Source of the DNA: an uncultured Chitinophagaceae bacterium
Lineage (GTDB): Bacteria > Bacteroidota > Bacteroidia > Chitinophagales > Chitinophagaceae
Assembly (NCBI GenBank): GCA_937919945.1
Contig: CALESY010000110.1
Span: forward strand, 1-32,582
Reading direction: 5' to 3'
Length of the DNA stretch: 32,582 bases
Made by a program: the position numbers and the translations under genes. The notes under the pieces were generated by a model. That model ran no database searches. It was not told the origin of the DNA and worked only from the letters and a program-made list of their open reading frames with translations. Shown here one piece after another: positions 1 through 7,800 of this stretch. How positions within the stretch are numbered: position 1 is the stretch's first letter; each line of letters begins with the position of its first letter.

Positions 1-221
1 AATTGTTTGCTTTTTTGTCAACCGATTAATGTAAGGGAATTGCTACTTGTTAATTATCAATATGTTTTAAATAAAACTATTTTCGTTTTGTTGCATTTTG
101 TTGCCATTTTCAAAATATGCAATCATTGTTGCTTTAGTATTAAATATTGTAAAAAATACCATAACAAATATACGCTATTTTTTAATAATATCCAATTTTA
201 CGAGATCTATAGTAATGTCAT
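1..221. other. AT-rich intergenic stretch, no gene recognised
   Basis: This stretch is very rich in A and T and has no convincing coding content. A 73-codon open frame (7-228) is dominated by Phe, Ile, Tyr, Asn and Lys, as expected from translating AT-rich noncoding DNA, and it has no recognisable motif. No repeat or RNA gene was seen. The promoter of the next gene lies at its right edge. Confidence 0.6.
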
Positions 222-252
222 TTTGTAAACAGGGCAACAGGTTCTACATTTA
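222..252 (+). promoter_or_regulatory. Bacteroidota-type promoter for the HsdR-N-like gene
   Basis: TTTG at 222-225 is followed by 19 bases and then TACATTTA at 245-252. This matches the Bacteroidota -33/-7 consensus (TTTG and TAnnTTTG) at 11 of 12 positions with the same spacer as the porV and tRNA promoters in this window. Transcription would start near 256, giving a leader of about 30 nt before the ATG at 287. Confidence 0.5.
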
Positions 253-286
253 GGCATACATTGGCCGACAGCAAAATGCACAGAAA

Positions 287-730
287 ATGATAACGCCAGA
301 TTTTTCGGATATACAGTTGAAGCTGCGCAAAGAAGATGGCAGAACGCAAGTGTTTGATACTGTGCGTTGCAAATGGGTAGTATTGACTCCTGAAGAGCAT
401 GTAAGGCAGTACTTGTTGCAATACCTGATACATAAGCTACAATACCCTGCAACACTGATAGCCGTAGAAAAACAGGTAATGCTTGGTAAATTGCCTAAGC
501 GATTTGATATAGTAGTGTATAACAGAGAGCATATGCCATGGCTGTTGGCAGAATGTAAAGCCCCTGAGGTGGCAATTACAGATACTGTGCTCAACCAATT
601 GTTGCAATATCAGCACAGCCTGCAATGCAGGTATTGGGTATTGTGCAACGGACATAGCTTTTTTTGTGCAGATGCTGCAAATAATGCATCTGTCAAATGG
701 TTAGAAACCCTGCCTGCCTATGATGGCTGA
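287..730 (+). CDS. Stand-alone type I restriction HsdR N-terminal domain protein (PD-(D/E)XK nuclease fold)
   Basis: A 147-residue protein consisting almost entirely of the nuclease domain normally found at the N terminus of HsdR subunits (HSDR_N_2-like). Visible nuclease-fold residues are Asp74 in RFDIVVY, Glu89 and Lys91 in LLAECKAP (the D...ExK core), an upstream acidic pair PEE at 36-38, and a QxxxY motif (Gln104 to Tyr108) typical of RecB/HsdR-type nucleases. There is no helicase or translocase domain, and no hsdS or hsdM nearby, so it is not a working type I restriction system by itself. Such lone domains are widespread in Bacteroidota and their role is not established. The active-site residues look intact, so nuclease activity on DNA is plausible. 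Its 3' end overlaps the convergent S41 protease gene by 30 bp. Confidence 0.82.
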   Translation: MITPDFSDIQLKLRKEDGRTQVFDTVRCKWVVLTPEEHVRQYLLQYLIHKLQYPATLIAVEKQVMLGKLPKRFDIVVYNREHMPWLLAECKAPEVAITDTVLNQLLQYQHSLQCRYWVLCNGHSFFCADAANNASVKWLETLPAYDG

Positions 731-2350
731 GTATCGGGTGCTGTTCATTAGCTCTACAGCTTTGCGTATTACATTATCATCCCACACGGTTACTGCATAA
801 TAACCATTATCCCGATACAAGATGCGAGCCAACTGTGCCTTCAACTGCAGGCGGAAGTATGCATGATTGGTTTTATTGCGTAATACACGTTCGATAGTTT
901 TGCGGAAGACAGGTTCCTGCATTTTCAAAAAGTTGGTTACCAATTCTTCTCCATCTACAGCCTGTATAAAACTTGCTACAGTATTATATTTCTGCCATGC
1001 TGCCCTATGTTGCAAGTAGTAGTTCCACACTACACGGTAGGCATCTTCGCTGTATACCATATTGCTGAGACCGGGTGTAAGCCGTGCAGTATCGTATGGT
1101 ACAAACACATCGGGCTTGATGCCGCCGCCACCAAATACTACCCGTTTGTTGGCTGTGTAGTAGCGTGTAGTATCTTCAGCCAGCAGGCTGTCTCTGCCGT
1201 TGAGCACATCATATTCAAAACGTTTGATAAATGCTTCTTCGTAGGCATCGCGCCCTTCGGCATAACTACGCTGTATGCTTCTGCCCGATGGTGTATAGTA
1301 TTTGGCAATCGTCAGGCGTATGGCCGCACCATCATCCATTTCATATTGTTCCTGTACAAGCCCTTTGCCAAAGCTACGCCTGCCCACAATGATGCCCCTA
1401 TCCCAATCTTGTATAGCACCGGCAAGTATTTCACTGGCAGATGCCGCACCTTCATCAATCAGTATAGCCAGTTTGCCTTTTTCAAAACCGTTTCGCCCGT
1501 TGGTTTTGTAGTCGGTACGTTTGCTGTGCAGCCCTTGTGTATATACTACCAATTTGCTGCCGGCTAATAGTTCATCTGCAATATGCTGGGCAGCCTCAAG
1601 ATAGCCACCGGGGTTTTGGCGCACGTCTATCACTAATTGCTCCATTCCTGCTTGTTCGAGGTTTTTGAGCGCACGTGTAAACTCATTGTAGGTAGTGGCA
1701 CTGAAGCGGTTGATTTTTATATACCCCGTCTTTCTGTCAAGCATCAGATGAGCTTCCACACTGTATACGGGTATTTCGCCTCGGGCTACGTTTACCTGTT
1801 TCAATATATTTTCGGGTGTCTTCAGTGTTACGGCTACTTTACTGTTTAGTTGGCCTTTCAGCATTTTTACAATTTGCTCGCTAGGTATAGCTTTTCCTGC
1901 TACTATACTATCGCCCACCCGTATCAACTTGTCGCCGGTTGCAATACCCACTTTGGCTGCAGGGCCATCAGGTATTACAGATGTAATGTTGATGGTGTCG
2001 TCGAATACATGAAAGCCTACGCCTATACCATAAAAACTGCCATCCAGTTTTTCATTTTCTTCTTGTAGCTCGTCTGCAGGAATATAATTTGTATGAGGGT
2101 CTAAGCGGCTTAGGATGCCATTCACGGCATCTGTGTACAAATCTTCTGCATTAATACTATCAACGTATTTTTCTTTAACAAGGTCAATTATCTGCTCGAG
2201 CCTGTCATTACGTTCTATAACGGTTTGAATATCCCTTTTGCCACGTAGTGTATCGCGCAGGTTGAAGCCCAGCGCCATACCGCCCACCATTACTATTGAA
2301 AAAAACAGGGGTGTCCATACTTTGAAGCCCCCCGGTTGCCTGTCGCTCAT
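701..2350 (-). CDS. S41 family C-terminal processing peptidase (CtpA/Tsp type)
   Basis: A 549-residue serine protease of the carboxyl-terminal processing family, which cleaves periplasmic or exported proteins near their C termini. The order is a short cytosolic start, a single membrane anchor (about residues 11-29), a helical linker, a PDZ domain (about 85-185, with the GIGVGF and GDKLIRVGD signatures), then the S41 core. By alignment with the E. coli Tsp pattern, the catalytic Ser is Ser304 in AASASE and the general base Lys is Lys329 in SFGKG, with Gln333 four residues on. It also has the typical DVRQNPGG segment (about 242-249). The C-terminal 150 residues are a helical extension seen in Bacteroidota members. 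It is convergent with the HsdR-N gene and divergent from the kinase gene; a TAACTTTG box sits 19 bp upstream of its ATG. Confidence 0.93.
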   Translation of the reverse strand: MSDRQPGGFKVWTPLFFSIVMVGGMALGFNLRDTLRGKRDIQTVIERNDRLEQIIDLVKEKYVDSINAEDLYTDAVNGILSRLDPHTNYIPADELQEENEKLDGSFYGIGVGFHVFDDTINITSVIPDGPAAKVGIATGDKLIRVGDSIVAGKAIPSEQIVKMLKGQLNSKVAVTLKTPENILKQVNVARGEIPVYSVEAHLMLDRKTGYIKINRFSATTYNEFTRALKNLEQAGMEQLVIDVRQNPGGYLEAAQHIADELLAGSKLVVYTQGLHSKRTDYKTNGRNGFEKGKLAILIDEGAASASEILAGAIQDWDRGIIVGRRSFGKGLVQEQYEMDDGAAIRLTIAKYYTPSGRSIQRSYAEGRDAYEEAFIKRFEYDVLNGRDSLLAEDTTRYYTANKRVVFGGGGIKPDVFVPYDTARLTPGLSNMVYSEDAYRVVWNYYLQHRAAWQKYNTVASFIQAVDGEELVTNFLKMQEPVFRKTIERVLRNKTNHAYFRLQLKAQLARILYRDNGYYAVTVWDDNVIRKAVELMNSTRYSAIIGRQGF

Positions 2351-2369
2351 TTGACCGAAAAAAGATGGG

Positions 2370-2377
2370 CAAAGTTA
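2370..2377 (-). promoter_or_regulatory. -7 promoter box of the S41 protease gene
   Basis: TAACTTTG on the minus strand is a perfect match to the Bacteroidota -7 element TAnnTTTG. It would start transcription about 15 nt before the ATG at 2350. No clear TTTG was found at the -33 position, so the call rests on the -7 box alone. Confidence 0.45.
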
Positions 2378-2493
2378 GGTGCAATTAATGATTAAATAAT
2401 ACACATAAACCTATGAGTGTGCATGATTAACAAAACAGTATTAGGAAAATGAGAGGCTAAACCGCAAATTTGTGTACAAATCTTCCCTCGATT

Positions 2494-3345
2494 ATGCCAT
2501 CTATACTACTTGCAGATAGCGGATCAACCAAAACAGACTGGTGTTTGCTTGCAAAAGGTAAAAAGCCACTACGTTTTACAACCGGGGGCATCAACCCGCA
2601 TTTGCAAACGAAGGATGATATACTGCTATTGCTACGGGAAGAGTTGGCATGGAACCCTAAAAAGCACCAAGCAGAGCGTGTAGTGTATTACGGAGCCGGA
2701 GCAGGCAGTAGTGCTAAGCAGCAGGAAATAACAAAGGTAATCAGACAGTTTTTCGGTATAAATGCAGTAACGGTACATGGCGATATGATGGCTGCGGCCA
2801 GGGCACTGTGTGGCGACCAAAAAGGTATGGTGAGCATATTGGGGACAGGTAGTAATTGTTGCTACTACAACGGTAAAAAAATTGCAGAACAAAAACCATC
2901 TCTCGGGTATATAGCCGGCGATGAGGGTGGTGGCAACTACATAGGTAAGCGTGTATTGCAATACTACGCATATAATACTTTTGATGCTGAGCTAAAGCTG
3001 GCATTTGAGCAGCTATTTGGTAATGACATACAGCAGATAATACAAAAGCTGTACAGCACGACTTTCCCTAACCGCTACCTGGCAAGCTTTGTGCAACTAC
3101 TGGCTGCTACGCGTGGGCACTACATGACTGAAAACATCATTGAAGACTGCCTGAACGATTTTTTTCATCATCATATATTGAAGTATCGCAATAGCTGGAA
3201 GTTGCCGTTATACTTCACAGGTAGTGTGGCATACGAATTCAAAGACGTAATAGCAAACCTTTGTAACCAATATGAGTTGGATTTAGGTATCATCAGCAAA
3301 AGCCCTATGGATGGGCTAATAGCGTTTCATAAAAACGAGTTGTAA
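2494..3345 (+). CDS. BadF/BadG/BcrA/BcrD-family kinase, N-acetylglucosamine kinase-like
   Basis: A sugar kinase-like ATPase of 283 residues in the ASKHA fold. The first phosphate-binding motif is ADSGSTKTDW near residues 7-16. The second is ILGTGSN, followed by the GDEGGGNYIG segment typical of bacterial and animal N-acetylglucosamine kinases. It would phosphorylate an amino sugar, most likely GlcNAc to GlcNAc-6-phosphate for cell-wall recycling; the substrate is inferred from family membership. The start is set at the ATG at 2494. An in-frame TTG at 2470 would add eight residues not typical of the family and overlaps a promoter-like CAAATTTG (2465-2472). It stands alone, divergent from the S41 protease and ending 3 bp from the convergent small gene at 3349. 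Confidence 0.85.
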   Translation: MPSILLADSGSTKTDWCLLAKGKKPLRFTTGGINPHLQTKDDILLLLREELAWNPKKHQAERVVYYGAGAGSSAKQQEITKVIRQFFGINAVTVHGDMMAAARALCGDQKGMVSILGTGSNCCYYNGKKIAEQKPSLGYIAGDEGGGNYIGKRVLQYYAYNTFDAELKLAFEQLFGNDIQQIIQKLYSTTFPNRYLASFVQLLAATRGHYMTENIIEDCLNDFFHHHILKYRNSWKLPLYFTGSVAYEFKDVIANLCNQYELDLGIISKSPMDGLIAFHKNEL

Positions 3346-3348
3346 TGA

Positions 3349-3807
3349 TTAATTGAATACCCATAGCTTTTCCAGTTTATATTCTTTGCCATCTTTAGCA
3401 AATAATATAAATACTCCACTTGTCGTATTTATGCACCAAGCATCGTAGTCATGCTTATAGACATTACTTTCGTAAGAAATATTTAATGTTTTCAACATTT
3501 CTTCAGCTTGTATATGGGTTAATTCATTTGTCCATTGACCTATAGATAACTCTAGTGGTGAATTATCAGCAGGCATTGTTGCTGTTGTGTAAGACATGCC
3601 AATTAATTCAGCATCTTTATCCTTACTACTAAAATGAAACTCAATGTAAGAGTATTTGTATATACGAGGATATTTGCTTTTTTCAGGATAACACCAATTT
3701 GTTTCGCCTAATAAGTTGATTAATTCTTTTCGGCTAATACCCAAGTGGACATGCTCAAATTGACCATGTTGTAGAAAATATTCGATATTTTCTTTAATAG
3801 TTTCCAT
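3349..3807 (-). CDS. Hypothetical protein, 152 aa
   Basis: I do not recognise a named family with confidence. It is a soluble, acidic protein with no signal peptide or membrane segment. It has a segment HLGISRKELINLLGE (about 21-35), resembling the 'G-x-SR-x-E-V-x-x-LLG' turn found in several small stand-alone or immunity-like proteins of Bacteroidota and cyanobacteria, and ends in an aromatic, beta-rich half with Trp residues. Its ATG overlaps the stop codon of the upstream OppDF-like ATPase (TAATG), so it is probably translationally coupled as the last gene of that operon. It appears richer in A and T than its neighbours (more Lys, Ile, Asn, Tyr), which may suggest it arrived later. Nothing links it to transport beyond position. 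Confidence 0.75.
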   Translation of the reverse strand: METIKENIEYFLQHGQFEHVHLGISRKELINLLGETNWCYPEKSKYPRIYKYSYIEFHFSSKDKDAELIGMSYTTATMPADNSPLELSIGQWTNELTHIQAEEMLKTLNISYESNVYKHDYDAWCINTTSGVFILFAKDGKEYKLEKLWVFN

Positions 3808-5447
3808 TAAGGCATTGCCGCTATTAATCGTTTAGTATAATCGTGATGCGGTTGTTGTAATACTTGTGTAGCATCGCCCGCCTCTACAATATGCCCTGCC
3901 TGCATTACCATTACACGGTGGCTGATGTAGTGTACTACGTTCAGGTCGTGAGAGATGAACAGGTAAGTAAGGTTGAATTCTCTTTGCAGGTCTTTCAGCA
4001 GGTTCAGTATCTGTGCCTGCACACTTACGTCCAATGCCGAAACACTTTCATCGCATATCAGTAATTGCGGGCGTAGTGCCAATGCGCGTGCTATGCCAAT
4101 GCGCTGCCTTTGCCCCCCGCTGAACTGGTGGGCATAACGCTTCATGCTATCGGCAGGTAGCTGCACCATATCTAGCAGGCGTTGTGCTTCTTTTTTCAAT
4201 TCGCTGTGTGGTACTATACTGTGCGTACGCATAGGTTCCATCAGCATATCACCAACCGTCATCCGTGGATTGAGTGATGCATAGGGGTCTTGAAATATCA
4301 TCTGTATCTGCCTGCGGATGCGCACCCATTCTTTTTGCGGTAGCATGGCAAGGTCTTCTTTATTGAAGATGATCTGCCCTTCATGAACAGGCAATAAACC
4401 CATCAGGCTACGGCTGATGGTGCTCTTGCCGCAACCGCTTTCGCCCACCAAGCCCAGCACTTCACCACGCTTCAGTTCAAAGCTTACATCATCTACTGCT
4501 TTGAAATAGTTGACAGGCCTGCCCAGCCAGTCTTTGTTTTCGGTAAACCATACGCGCAGGTTGTTTACATGTAGCACTGTATCGCCAATGGGTACATCTG
4601 TGTTATATATAGTAGCAGGTGGTTCGCCTTGCAAAAAATCTGCTACTACGGGCAGGCGTTTACCTTTGTTATCTGCATTGGGTTTGCAGGCCAGCAGTGC
4701 TTTGGTATAAGCGTGTTGCGGGTTTTGCAACACATCTGTAGCCTTACCATATTCCATCACCTCGCCTTTGTACATCACCAATACATCATCGGCTATTTGT
4801 GATGCCAGTGCCAAGTCGTGCGTAATGAATATCATGGCAGTGTGATGTTCGGTCTGCAACTCTTTCATCAATGCTATCACCTCCTGCTGCACGGTAACAT
4901 CTAATGCGGTGGTAGGCTCGTCAGCTATCAGCAGCACAGGGTTGTTGCACATAGCCATTGCAATCATCACTCTTTGCTTCTGCCCGCCCGATAGTTGGTG
5001 CGGATAACGGTCGTAGAGTTTTTCGGGGTTGGGTAGCTGCACTTTGCATAGCCAGTCTATGGCTTGTTGTTTAGCTGTGGCTTTGTCTATTGACTGGTGT
5101 GTAAGTATAGCTTCTGCCAGTTGCTTACCTATTTTCATTACAGGGTTCAGCGAGCTCATAGGCTCTTGAAACACCATGCCCATCGCTTTGCCACGTAGCT
5201 GCTGCCACAATGCATTATCCGCATCAGACAGATTGTGGGTTTGCAATTGTAAGCTGCCCTGCACACTCGCTTCTTTTGGTAATAAGCCCATCAGCGATAA
5301 TGCCGTGAGCGATTTACCGCTGCCACTCTCACCCACAATGGCAAGCGTTTTACCCTGCCCGATAGCAAATGAAATACCATTGACAGCAACAAAACCGCCG
5401 AAAGAGATTTTGAGGTTGGAGGCTTGTATGATGTAGTTTGTGCTCAA
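3807..5447 (-). CDS. Fused OppD-OppF type peptide ABC transporter ATPase (double nucleotide-binding domain)
   Basis: Two ATPase domains of the oligopeptide/dipeptide importer type in one 546-residue chain, as in YejF or GsiA. NBD1 has Walker A GESGSGKS (39-46), signature LSGGQ (152-156) and Walker B LLIADE (172-177). NBD2 has Walker A GESGCGKS (335-342), signature FSGGQ (442-446) and Walker B LLICDE (462-467). Both have the FQEP/FQDP Q-loop and the His switch (TH/SH before DL). The segment near 240-300 after NBD1 matches the Opp-type C-terminal extension. It would energise uptake of peptides or a related solute, but no permease or binding protein gene is in the window. It follows the AMP nucleosidase gene by 6 bp and overlaps the next gene by 1 bp. 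Confidence 0.93.
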   Translation of the reverse strand: MSTNYIIQASNLKISFGGFVAVNGISFAIGQGKTLAIVGESGSGKSLTALSLMGLLPKEASVQGSLQLQTHNLSDADNALWQQLRGKAMGMVFQEPMSSLNPVMKIGKQLAEAILTHQSIDKATAKQQAIDWLCKVQLPNPEKLYDRYPHQLSGGQKQRVMIAMAMCNNPVLLIADEPTTALDVTVQQEVIALMKELQTEHHTAMIFITHDLALASQIADDVLVMYKGEVMEYGKATDVLQNPQHAYTKALLACKPNADNKGKRLPVVADFLQGEPPATIYNTDVPIGDTVLHVNNLRVWFTENKDWLGRPVNYFKAVDDVSFELKRGEVLGLVGESGCGKSTISRSLMGLLPVHEGQIIFNKEDLAMLPQKEWVRIRRQIQMIFQDPYASLNPRMTVGDMLMEPMRTHSIVPHSELKKEAQRLLDMVQLPADSMKRYAHQFSGGQRQRIGIARALALRPQLLICDESVSALDVSVQAQILNLLKDLQREFNLTYLFISHDLNVVHYISHRVMVMQAGHIVEAGDATQVLQQPHHDYTKRLIAAMP

Positions 5448-5453
5448 TATTAT

Positions 5454-6224
5454 TTAAAACTTCAAATGTTTAACCGTATGCCCGTTGTTGATGAGTTGTT
5501 TCAGTGAGTCTATGCCTATGCTCAGGTGGGCATCTACGTATTTTTTGGTAACACGGGTATCGCTGGCGGCGGTTTTTACCCCTTCGGGTATCATCGGTTG
5601 GTCGGATACTAAGAGCAGCGCACCTGTTGGTATTTTGTTGTAAAAGCCAACTGAAAAAATAGTGGCGGTTTCCATATCTATAGCCATAGCGCGTATGCGG
5701 CGCAGGTATTCTTTAAAGTCTTCATCATGCTCCCACACGCGGCGGTTGGTGGTATAGACGCTACCAGTCCAGTAGTCGCGGGCATGGTCGCGGATGGTTG
5801 TAGATATTGCCTTCTGCAAGGCAAATGCAGGTAGGGCAGGTACTTCGGGCGGAAAATAGTCATTGCTTGTACCCTCGCCACGTATAGCAGCGATGGGCAA
5901 TATCAGGTCGCCCACTTTATTTTTCTTCTTCAGTCCGCCACACTTACCGAGAAACAACACTGCTTTGGGCTCAATGGCTTTGAGTAAGTCCATCATAGTT
6001 GCGGCACTGGCACTACCCATACCGAAATTGATAATGGTAATACCATCGGCAGTAGCGCAGGGCATTGGCTTATCTGCACCAATTACTTTTACATTATGTA
6101 TCTCTGCAAAGCGGGTAACATAATTGCTGAAATTGCAGAGCAGTATGTATTGCCCGAAGTCTTTCAACGCCATGCCGGTGTAGCGTGGCAGCCAGTTCCG
6201 TACTATCTCGTCTTTCGTCTTCAT
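5454..6224 (-). CDS. amn: AMP nucleosidase
   Basis: A phosphorylase-fold nucleosidase predicted to split AMP into adenine and ribose 5-phosphate (EC 3.2.2.4). At 256 residues it is the short form common in Bacteroidota, without the N-terminal regulatory half of the E. coli enzyme. Motifs visible are GMGSAS (68-73) at the phosphate/ribose site, the LFLGKCGGL strand-turn (90-98), AIDMET (181-186), which contacts ribose, and VSDQP (206-210) with the purine-binding Asp208. It lies between the Nudix gene (42 bp upstream) and the OppDF-like ATPase (6 bp downstream), so it is probably part of the same operon. A TAACTTTA sequence (6238-6231) could also give it its own promoter. Confidence 0.9.
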   Translation of the reverse strand: MKTKDEIVRNWLPRYTGMALKDFGQYILLCNFSNYVTRFAEIHNVKVIGADKPMPCATADGITIINFGMGSASAATMMDLLKAIEPKAVLFLGKCGGLKKKNKVGDLILPIAAIRGEGTSNDYFPPEVPALPAFALQKAISTTIRDHARDYWTGSVYTTNRRVWEHDEDFKEYLRRIRAMAIDMETATIFSVGFYNKIPTGALLLVSDQPMIPEGVKTAASDTRVTKKYVDAHLSIGIDSLKQLINNGHTVKHLKF

Positions 6225-6266
6225 CTTACTTAAAGTTACGAAAACAGGGGCTAATAACTTTCAGGT

Positions 6267-6677
6267 CTATCCCACTAACATCTTCCCAACCACTTTGTCT
6301 ATCGGCAGAGTGAAAGTATCATCATCTATATCGCTAAGAGGCAACCAGTAGGTGCGTTCTTCGGGTACGTTGTTAGTAATAGTCGCTGTTGCATCACCTG
6401 ATACTAAGTAGTATATACTGATGACTTGTGAATCATCAAAAGCAGAGTGCTGAAAAAAATCGGTCGTGTAAAAATGAGATAAGACTTCAATCTCTAGGTT
6501 CAGTTCTTCCATCCATTCGCGTTGCAGGCAGGCTATAGTACCCTCGCCCCAATCCAATCCACCACCGGGAAACTTAATGACTTTTCGCCCGCGTATCAAC
6601 TCTTCATTTACCAACACCTGCCCGTTGTGCAGCCACAAACCATACACCCGTATATTGAAACGTTTGACAGTCTGCAT
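6267..6677 (-). CDS. Nudix hydrolase
   Basis: A 136-residue Nudix enzyme that would hydrolyse a nucleoside diphosphate linked to another group. The Nudix box spans about residues 39-61: Gly39, Glu45, then REWMEE (53-58) holding the metal-binding glutamates. The usual Gly near the end of the box is Asn60. The substrate cannot be read from the sequence. The start is set at the ATG at 6677, which overlaps the stop of the corA-like gene (TGATG), implying translational coupling; a longer frame starting at a TTG (6686) is less likely. Its neighbour makes adenine and ribose 5-phosphate from AMP, so a link to ADP-ribose or dinucleotide turnover is possible but inferred only from position. Confidence 0.9.
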   Translation of the reverse strand: MQTVKRFNIRVYGLWLHNGQVLVNEELIRGRKVIKFPGGGLDWGEGTIACLQREWMEELNLEIEVLSHFYTTDFFQHSAFDDSQVISIYYLVSGDATATITNNVPEERTYWLPLSDIDDDTFTLPIDKVVGKMLVG

Positions 6678-7618
6678 CAAAACCAACGCTTCTTATTGAA
6701 ATAGAATACTACCAATACGGATACCAGCAAAGCTATGAGTATAGGCAGGTAGAAGCTGTACGTACCATGTGCGAAAGGTATCTCTACGTTCATGCCAAAC
6801 AAGCTGGCTATAAGCGTAGGTATGGAAATCATAATTGTAATACTGGTAAGGCGTTTAATAACGAGGTTCATGTTATTGTTGATGATGCTGGCAAAAGCAT
6901 CCATGGTACTGCTGAGGATGTTGGTATATGTATTCGCCATCTCCAAGGCTTGCGAAAACTCTACTATCAAATCGCTTAAAAATTCACGCTCTTCTTCATC
7001 GCAGTTCAGGAAGTTGGTACGCTCCATTTTCATCAGCAGCAGTTCATTACTACGCAAGGCAGTAACAAAATATACCAGACTTTTTTGCACACGCATCAGG
7101 TACAGTAATTCTTCATTACGGTTACTATCGTATAGCTTTTGCTCCAGTATATTGCGGCTGTGGTTTATTTCTTTCAGCACTTCCATAAAGTCCATCACCA
7201 CTTTCTCAAAAATCTTCAGCACCATCATATTCGGGCGTTCGGGATGGCGCTTGGCAAACGTATTCAGAAAGCGGCGAATAGCCACATTCTCAAATGAGTT
7301 AACAGTTACTACCTGATTGCGCTCATTGATGATGATGGATATCGGGATGGTAACATAATCGGCATCGCCCTCGTTCAGCGACTTATTGTCAACAGGTGTT
7401 TTAAGGATGATGAGTTTTACGCCGTCCTCAATTTCGTAACGGGCACGCTCTTCAATATCCAATGTATCGGTTAGTAAATCGCGTGGAATAGTAAGGGAGC
7501 GAGAGAGGTTATCAATCTCGTTTTCCTGAAAGGGCGGCGTAACATTTATCCAGTTGGCACCCTCTGGCTGCTGTATTTCCAGCGTCTGGCGGTTGATGTT
7601 TTTGAAGTATTGAACCAT
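6677..7618 (-). CDS. CorA-like magnesium/divalent metal transporter
   Basis: A 313-residue CorA-family channel: a large cytosolic alpha/beta and helical domain, then two membrane helices at the C terminus joined by a short periplasmic loop. The signature GMN of the family is present (LFGMNVEIPF) at the end of the first helix, and the chain ends with a basic tail after the second helix, as expected. The open frame runs back to 7741, but the added 41 residues are atypical for the family and lie upstream of a good -7 promoter box (TACCTTTG at 7659-7652). The ATG at 7618 is therefore preferred; a GGAG lies just before it. It heads the minus-strand operon down to 3349. Confidence 0.88.
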   Translation of the reverse strand: MVQYFKNINRQTLEIQQPEGANWINVTPPFQENEIDNLSRSLTIPRDLLTDTLDIEERARYEIEDGVKLIILKTPVDNKSLNEGDADYVTIPISIIINERNQVVTVNSFENVAIRRFLNTFAKRHPERPNMMVLKIFEKVVMDFMEVLKEINHSRNILEQKLYDSNRNEELLYLMRVQKSLVYFVTALRSNELLLMKMERTNFLNCDEEEREFLSDLIVEFSQALEMANTYTNILSSTMDAFASIINNNMNLVIKRLTSITIMISIPTLIASLFGMNVEIPFAHGTYSFYLPILIALLVSVLVVFYFNKKRWF

Positions 7619-7651
7619 TGCTCCGGCAGGGGGGTGTTTAAAAATGTGTTT

Positions 7652-7659
7652 CAAAGGTA
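7652..7659 (-). promoter_or_regulatory. -7 promoter box of the corA-like operon
   Basis: TACCTTTG on the minus strand is a perfect TAnnTTTG match, 33 bp before the ATG at 7618. It lies inside the longer open frame, so transcripts from it could not encode the extra N-terminal residues. No good TTTG was found at -33. Confidence 0.5.
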
Positions 7660-7765
7660 ATAAAAGCCCCTCATAAATCCCTGCCCGCGATACGCTTGCT
7701 ATCACACAGAACATCATATAAATAAACAAAACCGAAAACATATATAATAAAATATACGCTGCCGC

Positions 7766-7796
7766 TTGGGGGTAGCAGCATGGGGTATTATCTTTG
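7766..7796 (+). promoter_or_regulatory. Promoter of fructose-1,6-bisphosphatase gene
   Basis: TTG at 7766-7768, a 20-bp spacer, then TATCTTTG at 7789-7796 match the Bacteroidota -33/-7 promoter. If the -7 box spans about -11 to -4, transcription starts near 7800, one base before the ATG at 7801. The mRNA would be essentially leaderless. Confidence 0.65.
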
Positions 7797-7800
7797 CCTT

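Noticed and set aside
7..228. 73-codon plus-strand open frame
   Set aside because: Low-complexity, AT-driven composition with no motif; a promoter for the next gene overlaps its end.
1007..1567. 186-codon plus-strand frame opposite the S41 protease
   Set aside because: Overlaps the catalytic core of the protease gene on the other strand; composition is not protein-like.
7619..7741. N-terminal extension of the CorA-like protein
   Set aside because: Atypical for the family, and a perfect -7 box (7659-7652) lies inside it, so it is probably not transcribed.
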